Shown: positions 37,386 to 46,546 of the stretch, piece after piece
How positions within the stretch are numbered: position 1 is the stretch's first letter
Layout: each line of letters opens with the position of its first letter
NCBI GenBank assembly: GCA_023128035.1
Contig: JAGMES010000005.1
Coordinates: forward strand, 6,815-70,814
Length of the DNA stretch: 64,000 nucleotides
Reading direction: 5' to 3'
DNA from: Halanaerobiales bacterium
Lineage (GTDB): Bacteria > Bacillota_F > Halanaerobiia > DY22613
Program-made: the position numbers and the translations under genes
The notes under the pieces: generated by a model
Databases searched by the model: none
What the model was told of the DNA's origin: nothing
Seen by the model: the letters and a program-made list of their open reading frames with translations, nothing else

Positions 37386-37930
37386 TTACAAACCTTTATT
37401 TGCCTTTATACTATTAAGTAGCATATTGGTATAAGGACCAGAATTACAGGTGAATTTTCCATACTTTTCTTTTAATTCTGAAATTGGTACAACACAATAT
37501 TAAAACCATATTTTCCAAAAAACAGCTTACCCTCATTAATGACAAAATCACACCTAGCAAAAAGTTTTGCAAGACACAAGTTTTTATCTACATCGCCAGC
37601 TAATAAATAATTCCTCTCTTCCTGTTTGTATCCTAAATATTTCAACATTTCATTAATGTTGTTCTTAAAAAACCTCTTTGAAATCGAAAATATTAGCTGC
37701 ATTAACTTAGATATTCTTCGATCTATATCCTGCATTATATACTTATCAAAAATAAATGGATAATAAAGTGGTATGGCTTCTTTATAAATAGGTGAAGAAG
37801 ATTTGAATTTAGTCTCAAACTGTTCTAAATTCAACTTAGCCATAGTGGGATACTTTAGAATAATTTGATCAAAAAGCGGCATTTTTTGAATCCTCAACTC
37901 TAAACTCTCCCCTCTAAGCTTTTTCGACAT
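37386..37930 (-). pseudogene. Unrecognised gene, frameshifted near its 3' end
   Basis: A 152-residue open frame (37472-37930) that I cannot assign; hydrophobic-aromatic stretches such as EAIPLYYPFIFDKYIMQDI and no clear domain. At about 37505, after GKYGFNIV, a one-base shift opens a second frame reading VPISELKEKYGKF and NSGPYTNMLLNSIKANKGL, ending 12 bases before the alkC-like start. The restored length is about 180 residues. It overlaps the MFS stop by 17 bases. The start is uncertain (37930 or an inner TTG with GGGGAG upstream). Confidence 0.55.
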
Positions 37931-39127
37931 AACCTTCCTGCTTAATATATTTCTTAAACATTATTGAACACATAACCGGGCCAGCAAACATAATACACCC
38001 AAGTAATATCCCTAAATGATCATAACTAAGACTCTTTAAAATAACAATATAAGAAACTGTTCCTAATAAAAATACTAACTGACCCATAGTCATATAAAAT
38101 GAACTCATTCTTCCAACTAATTTTTCTTCTGCGAAAGTAATAATACTTGTATCCAGAGTAACCTCTGCTGTAATCATTGTTATATCATGCAAAAGAACAC
38201 AAAGAAGGAACAAGTAGATATTATTTGATAAGAACATACATGTGAAAATAATAGCATTTAGCCCATTTACTATAATATTCAAGTATGGAAAACTAGCTAC
38301 ATTTAGTTCAATCTTTTTTAAATATCTCTTGATTGCAAACCCACCTAATACACATCCAACACCACCAGCAGTATAAGCTAACCCTAGCCAAAACTCTGAT
38401 TTCAAAAGTTTATCAAGAACTAACAACGAAAAGACTACATTCCCTATACCATATACAAACTGCCGAAAGGAAAAGATAGTTATAATATTTTTTATTATTG
38501 GGGTATTCTTTACTACAACCATTCCTTCTTTGACATCATCCCACATGTTCTTAACTACCTGTCCTAAACTCTTAGATGAATGATCTGATTCCATAACATC
38601 AAGTTTCATTGATAAAATAATCAGAGCAGACACGAAAAATGTACACGCATCAAAAATAAATAGAACCTTTGCTCCAAACAATTCAAAAAAATAACCTCCA
38701 ATACCTGTTGCGATCAGCATTGTTGCGTACCTAATAATTGTTAATTCTGAAGTTGCTTTCGCATAGTCTTTTTTATCCTTAAATAATGTTGGGATTATAG
38801 CCATTCTAGTGGGATCAAACATAGCAATAGAGGCATTCATTATAAAATAGAATACATAAATCACAATTATCGAACTATTAGTATTAAATGCTAACAATCC
38901 GACTGCTATGCAAGATATTATCTCTGAAATAGCCATTATTTTTTGTTTATTAAATCGGTCTACAAAAAAAGCAGATGAAAAACTAAAAATGATTTTGGGT
39001 AAAAACTTTACAATAAAAGCCATACCAAGTGCTAATTCACTACCGGTTTTTCTATAGACTAAAGAAATTATTGCAATTAAATTAAACCAACTCCCAATGC
39101 TATTATAAGCTTCCTATAATTTTTCAC
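37914..39127 (-). pseudogene. MFS transporter with N-terminal frameshift
   Basis: An MFS permease, 12-helix type: FSFSSAFFVDRFNKQKIMAI, MFDPTRMAIIPTLF. The long frame opens only at 39023, inside the first helix pair. Upstream, GTG at 39127 after GGAGGAG reads VKNYRKLIIAL, then a one-base deletion near 39095 shifts into GSWFNLIAIISLVYRKTGSE which joins the main frame. The 1214-base span is one short of a codon multiple. Neighbouring ATP-grasp remnants suggest export of a small peptide-like product, as in bacilysin-type pairs; this is inference. Confidence 0.75.
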
Positions 39128-39140
39128 TATTTCTCTCCTC

Positions 39141-39985
39141 CTAAGAAATTTTAATTTCTATTTTTTCCTTAATTAAATTTCTTATATACTCCATTTGATC
39201 ATAACTTTTACCTATATAAAGAATCTGACCTATTCTTTCTAGGCGATGTGGGAAACACTCAAGAATATCTCCTGCTTTTTTATTAAATTGAATAGAAATA
39301 ATTTCTTCTAACTCCTTGAGATCATTATTTATTGAAATTTCTTCTATCTTTCCTTCTGGATAACTCATATGAATAGATGGCAATCTATGTCCTATTTCTA
39401 CAAAGTACGGTTCTCCCGTTGTAAACTTATCAGTTATACAAAAAGGGATAAACGCACCCTGATTAACAAACCCTTCAACACTAATTTCTGTGCCTGCTAT
39501 ATATTCTTCAACCAATAATTCTTGCTTGTTCTGTAGAAATCTATGTGATTTATAGTACTTTTCAACTATATTCAAATCTTTGGACGTCTTTACTTTAAAC
39601 ACTCCTACACTTCCCACCATATCTAATGGCTTTACAATCATTGGTCTTTGTTCCTCATCATCTATATACTTTTTTACTTCAATAATTCCCCGACATTTAT
39701 TATATCTTATATTTGGTAACCCTGCTTGATCTAAGGTAACTCTAGTCAAATACTTATCACGAGTTCTCTGAACTGCTATCATTGAATTTCCAGTTAAATT
39801 TGCTAATTCACGTAATCTAGCGGCATTTTCTAATTGAAATTCTGATGGATATAGATTTTATTATCGTCTGAAACCTCTTTCATAGATTTAAGACCTTATA
39901 AAAAGCTTTCCCCCTCTTTAGATGCTATTGGATACTCTAAAATTGGGTAAAAATGATGAGAAATTGGATAAATATCAGTATACAT
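39141..39985 (-). pseudogene. ATP-grasp ligase, inactivated
   Basis: The C-terminal two thirds (39141-39782) read as an ATP-grasp enzyme: MIVKPLDMVGSVGVFKV, ELLVEEYIAGTEISVEGFV. The proper start is ATG 39985 after GGAG, reading MYTDIYPISHHFYPILEY. An in-frame TAA follows at 39896-39898, and a second lesion near 39850 changes frame between VSDDNKIY and YPSEFQLENAARLREL. Such enzymes join amino acids or peptides using ATP. With the MFS gene it resembles a dipeptide-antibiotic ligase/exporter pair in decay. Confidence 0.72.
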
Positions 39986-40499
39986 TTCTTTTCTCTCCTT
40001 TTTTTATCTTAATCTTATGAATTGTATATAATTTTATTTTTACTATTTTTTTCTTCATTGTGATATTACCATAATTTTACCCAAGGAGCAATACTTTCGT
40101 TTGCTTATACCGAAAAAAACTATTAATTACAGATTTTTTGACGAACTTTAATTATTAGTTATTTTGCCAATTGAGAAACTTATACCTTTGTTTAGTGGGC
40201 CATTTATAAAAGAATATTATATAAATTTGATGGAGTATCTTTAACCATAGATAAGCTTTTTAACATTGTGATTTGAAGCAGTCATTCAAATACTCTTCAT
40301 ACATCAAATTTGCTGTAAATATATCCAACATTGTTTTGAATAGATTGTTCATCTATTCCTAAAGCCTCTAAATAATGCTCAATATGGCAAATGTAACTTT
40401 TAGCCTGTGGAACAATTTCAGAAATATTCAGGATGATTGAAATAGATTTTAGATGCTTTTTAACTTAATGCTAAAAGACTTATTCAACTATAGATATAT
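39986..40499. other. Intergenic stretch with a gene fragment
   Basis: A minus-strand fragment at about 40313-40470 reads SEIVPQAKSYICHIEHYLEA and ends YIYSKFDV-stop, with a stop before it and no start, so it looks like the 3' remnant of a lost gene of unknown family. The rest is AT-rich without clear signals; a promoter for the ATP-grasp remnant should lie near 40000-40060 but none is convincing. Confidence 0.4.
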
Positions 40500-40778
40500 T
40501 TATACCTGAAAAAAACCAGCCAAATAGCCCATGAATACTCCTTTTTTTACTTGTTCATTAACTCTTTTTGATATGATTCTATCTATAGCTTTAAATAGTT
40601 CAAGTATAGTTTTTATATGTTCATCATCACCATGTAATACTATTTCATCTTCAAGAAATTTTCTTTTATCTCCTTTAGCAAATAAAACTACTACTGTTTT
40701 ATCTTCTTCAACATTAACATGACAAACATTTTTAAAACTCCTAACTGTTCCATCTCGCATTAGTAAATGATAATTCAT
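40500..40778 (-). CDS. Hypothetical 92-residue protein
   Basis: Not recognised. MNYHLLMRDGTVRSFKNVCH starts a beta-rich N-terminal half with alternating hydrophobics (VVVLFAKGDKRKFL), then a helical C-terminal half (HIKTILELFKAIDRIISKRV). No membrane segment or signal peptide. ATG 40778 has AGGTG upstream. It lies directly downstream of the dead small-HTH gene and may once have been its partner. Confidence 0.5.
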   Translation of the reverse strand: MNYHLLMRDGTVRSFKNVCHVNVEEDKTVVVLFAKGDKRKFLEDEIVLHGDDEHIKTILELFKAIDRIISKRVNEQVKKGVFMGYLAGFFQV

Positions 40779-40801
40779 CAACTACACCTACCTTTTTTTT
40801 A

Positions 40802-41010
40802 TTAATCAACAAAAATATAATCCATAAAATTTAAACATTCCTTCTCACAAAGCTTAATTAAACCGCTTAAAATTTTTTTACCTACCCCACGTTGCTCTCA
40901 CATCACTCGATAAACATATGAATAATCCAAACCTAACTTTTGAGCAAATATGACTTTACTCCATCCCTTACCTGTCAAAAACCTACTTATTTTTCTACAT
41001 TCAATTTCAT
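40802..41010 (-). pseudogene. Broken paralogue of the small HTH gene at 11470
   Basis: The minus strand reads MKLNVEK then a stop; a shift opens KISRFLTGKGWSKVIFAQK, LGLDYSYVYRVM, an in-frame TGA (40898-40900) where copy 1 has CGA, then EQRGVGKKILSGLIKLCEK ending FVD. Alignment to the 69-residue intact gene is end to end. Two independent lesions mark it as dead. It keeps the divergent position beside an XRE gene. Confidence 0.85.
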
Positions 41011-41175
41011 TGTAGTCACCCCTTCTAACACTTCACTTAGGATAAAAATACCTTATAGTCTGTTTTGTTAATGAAAATACTATATCAGGTAATTATTATT
41101 ATAACTAAAAATTTTCCTATTGTCAATAATTTTCTTATTAATTTGACGTTAGTTCTAATATTTGAGTGTACCTAT

Positions 41176-41204
41176 TTGACTTTTAATAATAGCTATAATA
41201 TAAT
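41176..41204 (+). promoter_or_regulatory. Sigma-A promoter for the XRE gene at 41260
   Basis: TTGACT (41176-41181), 17-base spacer, TATAAT (41199-41204), 55 bases before the ATG. Confidence 0.7.
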
Positions 41205-41259
41205 TTTACATAGGTAGAAATATTTTAAACGCATAATTTATTCGAATTGAGGTGTCCAT

Positions 41260-41661
41260 ATGGGTAATGACTCTACTTTTGGAGTATATCTTAAAAAATT
41301 ACGAGAGTCACGAAACTTAAAAATATCTTCTTTGGCAAAAAAATCTGGAGTAAGCACATCTTATTTATCCAGAATTGAAGAAGGTAGTCGAAAAACTCCA
41401 CAACCTGACATTCTTCGAAAGCTTACTCCTCATCTTGATGTTGGATACTTTGAGCTTATGTTAAAGGCTGGTCATATTCCCGAAGACTCTGAAATACTTT
41501 TTGTTGACGACGATCAAACAAAGCAACTCATCTTAAATATGAGCGAAAGTAAAAAACATCTATTCAAAGAATTAGATGATTTAGATGAAGAAACTATATT
41601 TTCTTTGGTGGAATTTATACAGAACTTTAAGAAATGCAATTTTAAAAAAGATTCAGATTAA
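41260..41661 (+). CDS. XRE-family transcriptional regulator (copy 2)
   Basis: A 133-residue paralogue of the regulator at 11842: HTH in LKISSLAKKSGVSTSYLSRI, shared PDILRKLTPHL and a helical acidic C-terminus. GAGGTG lies six bases before the ATG. It converges on the peptide/TPR genes with one shared terminator. Being next to a Rap-like TPR protein makes it a candidate target of that protein, but no direct evidence exists. Confidence 0.82.
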   Translation: MGNDSTFGVYLKKLRESRNLKISSLAKKSGVSTSYLSRIEEGSRKTPQPDILRKLTPHLDVGYFELMLKAGHIPEDSEILFVDDDQTKQLILNMSESKKHLFKELDDLDEETIFSLVEFIQNFKKCNFKKDSD

Positions 41662-41667
41662 TCAATC

Positions 41668-41710
41668 AAATGCAAAAAGACTCCAAAATAATTGGAGTCT
41701 TTTTGCATTT
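41668..41710. terminator. Bidirectional terminator between xre and the peptide gene
   Basis: A perfect 19 bp stem AAATGCAAAAAGACTCCAA with its complement around five bases. T-rich runs within both arms serve both strands. Confidence 0.9.
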
Positions 41711-41742
41711 GAAATCTTTTTACGAATTATATTTTCTATTGT

Positions 41743-41892
41743 TTATTCTCCTACAGGTTGTGGAAATGGATAAGAAAATACAATTTCATCACAACTTTCG
41801 CCTCCAGGTACAGGAAACGGATTAGCTAAAGCAACAAAAGAGCATGACACAATTAACAATATGATCATCAAAATACTAGATAACTTTTTCAA
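41743..41892 (-). CDS. Small secreted peptide precursor (49 residues)
   Basis: Translated from TTG at 41892 with AAAGGAG nine bases upstream. Residues 1-23 form a signal peptide: KK, a hydrophobic core SILMIILLIV, and an AxA-type end VALA before N24. The predicted secreted part is 26 residues and contains two similar motifs, NPFPVPGGE and YPFPQPVGE. An alternative lipobox IVSC at 14-17 is possible. It follows the TPR gene by 36 bases on the same strand, the layout of Rap-Phr and similar cassettes. The small size and unusual start keep confidence moderate. Confidence 0.65.
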   Translation of the reverse strand: MKKLSSILMIILLIVSCSFVALANPFPVPGGESCDEIVFSYPFPQPVGE

Positions 41893-41928
41893 AATAAATT
41901 TCTCCTTTCAGTTTTATTTTGATTAACA

Positions 41929-42873
41929 TTATTGCCAACTTTTATACAATCCTTCTTTAATCTTATTTGCTAAAATACTAATTGACTCCTTACTAATTTT
42001 AGCATCCAAATCAACAATGCTGTCCAGACACCTACACATTTCTATATACGCATTTAACTGACCAAACTGATCAAAAGCAACTAAATAAAAATCTTTAGCT
42101 TTTAATGTATCATCATATACTTCTTCATTGAGCATTCCATGTATTAAATTACTATTAGCTATTACATAAGAATTATTCTGCTTCATTGCAAATTTTTCAG
42201 CCTTATCAAGATATTCTTCTGCCAACTCACCTTCTCTAAGTCTTACATAAGTTGTAGCAATATTATTTAAGACATTAGAATCATTATTATCTATGGCGTA
42301 AGCTTTTAAAAACACACCAAGTGCTTCATCATATTCTCCATCATACCAATAACAATTACCTAAAACAGTGATAATTTCTTTATAAGTTTTAGACTCCTTA
42401 TCATTCTCAAGAATAACCATGGCTTCTTTGCAAAAATCCATTGCTTTTGTAATATTTGATTTTTCTTTATTTTTTAAATACATTTGCATATAAATCCAGG
42501 CTAAATTACCCAAACCAAAAGTTTTAAACTTTAAAGATTCTACGTTTACCAATCGCTTAAAAATGTGAATAGCTTCTTCAAATGAACCTCGTTTTCCTAG
42601 AATAACTCCTTTTTTTCGTAGTAATTCAAGCTTTATTTCTAAATCATTTATTGCTTTACTATCTAATAATTCTTCAATTACTTCCAATGCTTTTTTATAG
42701 TTTCCAAATTTATACAATCCTTCACTTTGTTGAATTAAAACTTCCGTCATCAATTTTTCATCATCTTTTGTTATGTATCCTGCTATACAAATATTTTCCA
42801 TAAAATTGTCATAATCTTTTTTTTCTATACTTTTTCTCGCTTCATCCAAATACCCCTTAACATCCTTACACAC
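41929..42873 (-). CDS. TPR-repeat protein, Rap-like
   Basis: A 314-residue, all-helical cytoplasmic protein made of tetratricopeptide repeats, for example YKFGNYKKALEVIEELLDS, GSFEEAIHIFKRLVNVES, WYDGEYDEALGVFLKAYAID and REGELAEEYLDKAEKFA. There is no HTH, so it resembles Rap phosphatase or TPR-only receptors rather than PlcR/PrgX types. GTG start after AGGGGAT. The secreted-peptide gene follows directly, suggesting it is the peptide receptor. A general protein-interaction role is the alternative. Confidence 0.78.
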   Translation of the reverse strand: MCKDVKGYLDEARKSIEKKDYDNFMENICIAGYITKDDEKLMTEVLIQQSEGLYKFGNYKKALEVIEELLDSKAINDLEIKLELLRKKGVILGKRGSFEEAIHIFKRLVNVESLKFKTFGLGNLAWIYMQMYLKNKEKSNITKAMDFCKEAMVILENDKESKTYKEIITVLGNCYWYDGEYDEALGVFLKAYAIDNNDSNVLNNIATTYVRLREGELAEEYLDKAEKFAMKQNNSYVIANSNLIHGMLNEEVYDDTLKAKDFYLVAFDQFGQLNAYIEMCRCLDSIVDLDAKISKESISILANKIKEGLYKSWQ

Positions 42874-42912
42874 GTCTACATCCCCTTTCCAATAAATAAT
42901 AATTCATTTTTT

Positions 42913-42941
42913 ATTATATCACCCAGAGACAATTAATTCAA
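42913..42941 (-). promoter_or_regulatory. Promoter for the TPR-peptide unit
   Basis: Minus strand TTGAAT, 17 bases, TATAAT; the -10 ends 40 bases before the GTG. One promoter would serve both the TPR and peptide genes. Confidence 0.6.
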
Positions 42942-43367
42942 TATTTTTCTTTTATTTTTTACATTTTACTTCACATTTTCTTTAATATTAGATTTTATCA
43001 ACAACTAAAAACAATACATCTTATCCTTTAGCAAAATATCTAATATTTTTACTACTCATCTTATCTTTATTCGCTTCTGAAAACAAATCTAAAGTGTGCA
43101 AAATCTTTTGAATGGTTTTATACCTATGGCTGAAATAATCCTTTGATATTTAACTCAGAAACAAATACAAGGGAAATAAAGAGATTGTATGAAATAAATT
43201 AATCAAAAAACCGACTTAATATAAAGGCGTTCACCAAACCAAATTCTTAGTTAGTTAGTATAATCATGCTTCTTTTCGTCTGCCTTCTTTATCTAATTCA
43301 TCTATTAACCAAGCTTGTAATACATAGGGCACGAAATGAAGATTACACATCTGCTATGTCATTGCGG
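42942..43367. other. Gene-free stretch before the CRISPR array
   Basis: AT-rich. A minus-strand fragment at 43264-43332 reads VPYVLQAWLIDELDKEGRRK then ends; it has no ribosome site and looks like the 3' tail of a lost gene. No other signal found. Confidence 0.4.
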
Positions 43368-45036
43368 ATTTTAACCTGCGTGAGGTGCGACTTGCTTTAG
43401 ATGGCTTTAATGTAGGACTTCAAATTTCAATCCACGCACCTGCGTGAGGTGCGACGTGAGCGTTCGTTTTATTTTTCGAACGTTCGGGCATTTCAATCCA
43501 CGCACCTGCGTGAGGTGCGACTATGCTTGTGAGCAAAAACAATTCAGAGTAACCAGGATTTCAATCCACGCACCTGCGTGAGGTGCGACCGACGAAGGTA
43601 TAATCAATGCTGCTAAGTTAGCAGATTTCAATCCACGCACCTGCGTGAGGTGCGACTTTATGCTGACGGTTGGAATGTCAAAACTGCTAGATTTCAATCC
43701 ACGCACCTGCGTGAGGTGCGACAAAAGCAGCACTAGAAGCACTTGTAGAACAGAATATTTCAATCCACGCACCTGCGTGAGGTGCGACTGAATAAAGAAA
43801 GTAAGACGATTGTTAGATTAAATTTCAATCCACGCACCTGCGTGAGGTGCGACGTCATGGAGTGGACAGGTGGAAATGATGCACAAGATTTCAATCCACG
43901 CACCTGCGTGAGGTGCGACGGGGTGTGAAATGCTATACATCAAAGATCAGTATAGATTTCAATCCACGCACCTGCGTGAGGTGCGACTCAATATACATCA
44001 CTTTTCACCTCTCAGCCATAATTTCAATCCACGCACCTGCGTGAGGTGCGACGCGTGAAGAACCTGAAAGCGGTAATCAAGGCTGGATTTCAATCCACGC
44101 ACCTGCGTGAGGTGCGACGAGGTGAGTAGATTGTCGTACACTTCATGCGAAGATTTCAATCCACGCACCTGCGTGAGGTGCGACAGTTTATTTAATAGAG
44201 CAAAATCTTTGCTTTATATTTCAATCCACGCACCTGCGTGAGGTGCGACACTATGATTTTTCTGAAAGAGTTACTTCTGATAATTTCAATCCACGCACCT
44301 GCGTGAGGTGCGACTAAACAACAATCCGATAGCTTTAATCTTCCTGGTATTTCAATCCACGCACCTGCGTGAGGTGCGACGAGTAGAACGAGAGGCTTTT
44401 CCATTGTATAGAGTATTTCAATCCACGCACCTGCGTGAGGTGCGACTAGTCCACCCCAAATCTTTTAGCACTTCTATGGATTTCAATCCACGCACCTGCG
44501 TGAGGTGCGACTTAGTGGGTATAGAGCTTACAGATGAAATTGAGATATTTCAATCCACGCACCTGCGTGAGGTGCGACTGCAGGATGATGTGAAAAGAAA
44601 GATCTTAGACAATTTCAATCCACGCACCTGCGTGAGGTGCGACATTCAGTTTCTAGGTCTTTCTTTTCTATTACAATTTCAATCCACGCACCTGCGTGAG
44701 GTGCGACGTATGAGGGAGCTATATTTGTGTAGTAGATCGGAGATTTCAATCCACGCACCTGCGTGAGGTGCGACGGATGGTCTTTGGATGATGTAGTAGA
44801 AAAAACAGATTTCAATCCACGCACCTGCGTGAGGTGCGACCGTCGAAGAATTGCCCCATATTGAGCATATTTCTTATTTCAATCCACGCACCTGCGTGAG
44901 GTGCGACCGGAGTTTTTATAATGAAAGGAGAGAGCTATATGTGAGGTGCGACGCACCTGCGTGAGGTGCGACTCAGCTATCCCAACCCTTGATGCAGCTA
45001 TTCAAAGAGGTGCGACGCACCTGCGTGAGGTGCGAC
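43368..45036 (-). CRISPR. Type I-C CRISPR array, 23 canonical plus 2 altered and 1 truncated repeat
   Basis: The 32-base repeat, read on the plus strand, is ATTTCAATCCACGCACC then TGCGTGAGGTGCGAC; its complement is a typical type I-C repeat beginning GTCGC and ending GGATTGAAAT, so transcription is on the minus strand. Canonical copies start at 43424, 43490, 43558 and so on to 44876, with 33-36 base spacers that all differ. The distal end has a 24-base degenerate copy (43368-43391). The two leader-proximal copies (44941-44972 and 45005-45036) have their first ten bases replaced by xxGAGGTGCG. The cas genes lie upstream in transcription order. Confidence 0.98.
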
Positions 45037-45207
45037 ACCGACCGTTATAAACTCTGTAATACCAACACTTCATTTCACTGTTTCCGCGAACCTCAAAAAT
45101 AATTTATATTTTCACAACTATTTTTGAACATTTTTCACGAAAACCTAAGCGTAGCCTAATGTGCGAACCTCCTAGGGTTTTTATGTGCACTTGACATTCG
45201 CACAATT
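45037..45207 (-). promoter_or_regulatory. CRISPR leader of the main array
   Basis: AT-rich non-coding sequence between cas2 and the array. About 130 bases match the second leader at 50877-51060 (shared TTCATTTCAC, TTTCCGC, AACCTCAA, GTAGCCT, GAACCTCCTAGGGTTTTTAT), showing which blocks are conserved. Confidence 0.85.
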
Positions 45208-45498
45208 CTATATCATTAAGAAACCTTCAGGATCATATGCTTCTTTTGCACCGACATGTTCTACTCTTTTTTTCCAATTCTTACCTAAATAATAATATCT
45301 TAAACTATCTTTCTCTTGATTGATTATTTTTTCTAATCCATGTTTGAGTTCAGCAAATTGAGTAGGGTCTACGAGACATTCAAAAACTGAATTTTGTACC
45401 CTTTGCCCATAATTTTTACATTGCTTAGCCACTAATCGTAACCTTTTTTTGCCTGCAGGATCTATTGTGCTTACATCGTAAGTAACCAATACCATCAT
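45208..45498 (-). CDS. cas2: CRISPR adaptation nuclease Cas2
   Basis: A 96-residue Cas2 with the ferredoxin-like start MMVLVTYDVSTIDPAGKKRL (aspartate at residue 8) and the RVQNSVFEC strand. It bridges two Cas1 dimers during spacer insertion. Last gene of the cas operon, 17 bases after cas1. Confidence 0.97.
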   Translation of the reverse strand: MMVLVTYDVSTIDPAGKKRLRLVAKQCKNYGQRVQNSVFECLVDPTQFAELKHGLEKIINQEKDSLRYYYLGKNWKKRVEHVGAKEAYDPEGFLMI

Positions 45499-45514
45499 TA
45501 TATCTTACCCCTTT

Positions 45515-46546
45515 CTATCTACATAAAAAAGGTGGATACTCTTCTAAATCTCCTCGCAAAAACCTTGCAAATAACAAAGCCTGAGCATAAGGAATAAGGC
45601 CTATTTCAATTTTTTCATTCAAAAAAGGATGTTTTATTTCTTCTCTTTTTCGCTTTTGCCATGATGTAATAACCTGTTTTTTTGTATCCGAATCCATTAT
45701 TATTCCACCAGATTCTTTTTGCAGAAAACCTGTTCCCTTAATTTGTTTACGATTTATTAAAGTTAATACAATACGGTCTACCAAATAAGGACGGAGTTCC
45801 TCCATCAAATCAAGTGCCAAACTTGCCCTTCCTGGTCGATCTCTATGTAAAAAACCTACGTATGGATCAAGTCCTACACTTTCAAGAGCTGACTGCACAT
45901 CATGTGCTAATACTGTATACAAAAAAGATAACAAAGCATTCAGATTATCCCTCGGTGGCCTGCGAGTCCTTTCGTGCATAAAAAAACTTTCTTTCTGTGT
46001 AAGGATCAATTCATCAAAAACAGAAAAATACTCTCTAGCAGCAACACCTTCCACTCCCATCAATTCATCCAAACTAATACATTTTTCTACACGTTCTGTT
46101 TTACGTGTGAATTTTTCGATAACACTCATAATTGAAGTTGAATTAATAGCAGAATTATGATCCCTTACAGCTCTTTTTAGAATAGCTCTACAGTTTAATA
46201 TTTTACCTAGTACACAATTTTTTGCAATATCTAAAGACTCTTTTTCTTGATCTGCTCTTCGATACTGCTCTCTTCTTAAAAGCACATTTCCAGATACTTT
46301 ACCAGTTACTCTTGCATAAAATCGTCCATACTCACTTAAAAATGATAATCCAACATTTCTCTCAGCACATAATTTCATCAACGCTGGACTTGCACCTATA
46401 TATCCAAATGCTACAATCCCCTCTAAATTATGAATCGGTATTCGAAAAATTTCTGAATTATCCACCTTAACAACAACATTTTCCCCATCTTTAGTAAGAT
46501 ATGAGTCAGGAGTAGTTACATAAAGTACATTCAACAACTTTCTCAT
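45515..46546 (-). CDS. cas1: CRISPR integrase Cas1 (type I-C)
   Basis: A 343-residue Cas1. N-terminal beta domain (MRKLLNVLYVTTPDSYL; VGLSFLSEYGRFYARV) and helical catalytic domain with GVEGVAAREYFSVF, GLDPYVGFLHRDRPGRASLA and DLMEELRP. It integrates prespacers at the leader end. Its ATG overlaps the cas4 stop by four bases. Confidence 0.98.
   Translation of the reverse strand: MRKLLNVLYVTTPDSYLTKDGENVVVKVDNSEIFRIPIHNLEGIVAFGYIGASPALMKLCAERNVGLSFLSEYGRFYARVTGKVSGNVLLRREQYRRADQEKESLDIAKNCVLGKILNCRAILKRAVRDHNSAINSTSIMSVIEKFTRKTERVEKCISLDELMGVEGVAAREYFSVFDELILTQKESFFMHERTRRPPRDNLNALLSFLYTVLAHDVQSALESVGLDPYVGFLHRDRPGRASLALDLMEELRPYLVDRIVLTLINRKQIKGTGFLQKESGGIIMDSDTKKQVITSWQKRKREEIKHPFLNEKIEIGLIPYAQALLFARFLRGDLEEYPPFLCR

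Noticed and set aside
43521..44824. Open frames of 69-152 codons on both strands of the CRISPR array with repeats such as VAPHAGAWIEI
   Set aside because: They are translations of the 32-base repeat and variable spacers; no ribosome sites and repetitive protein sequence.
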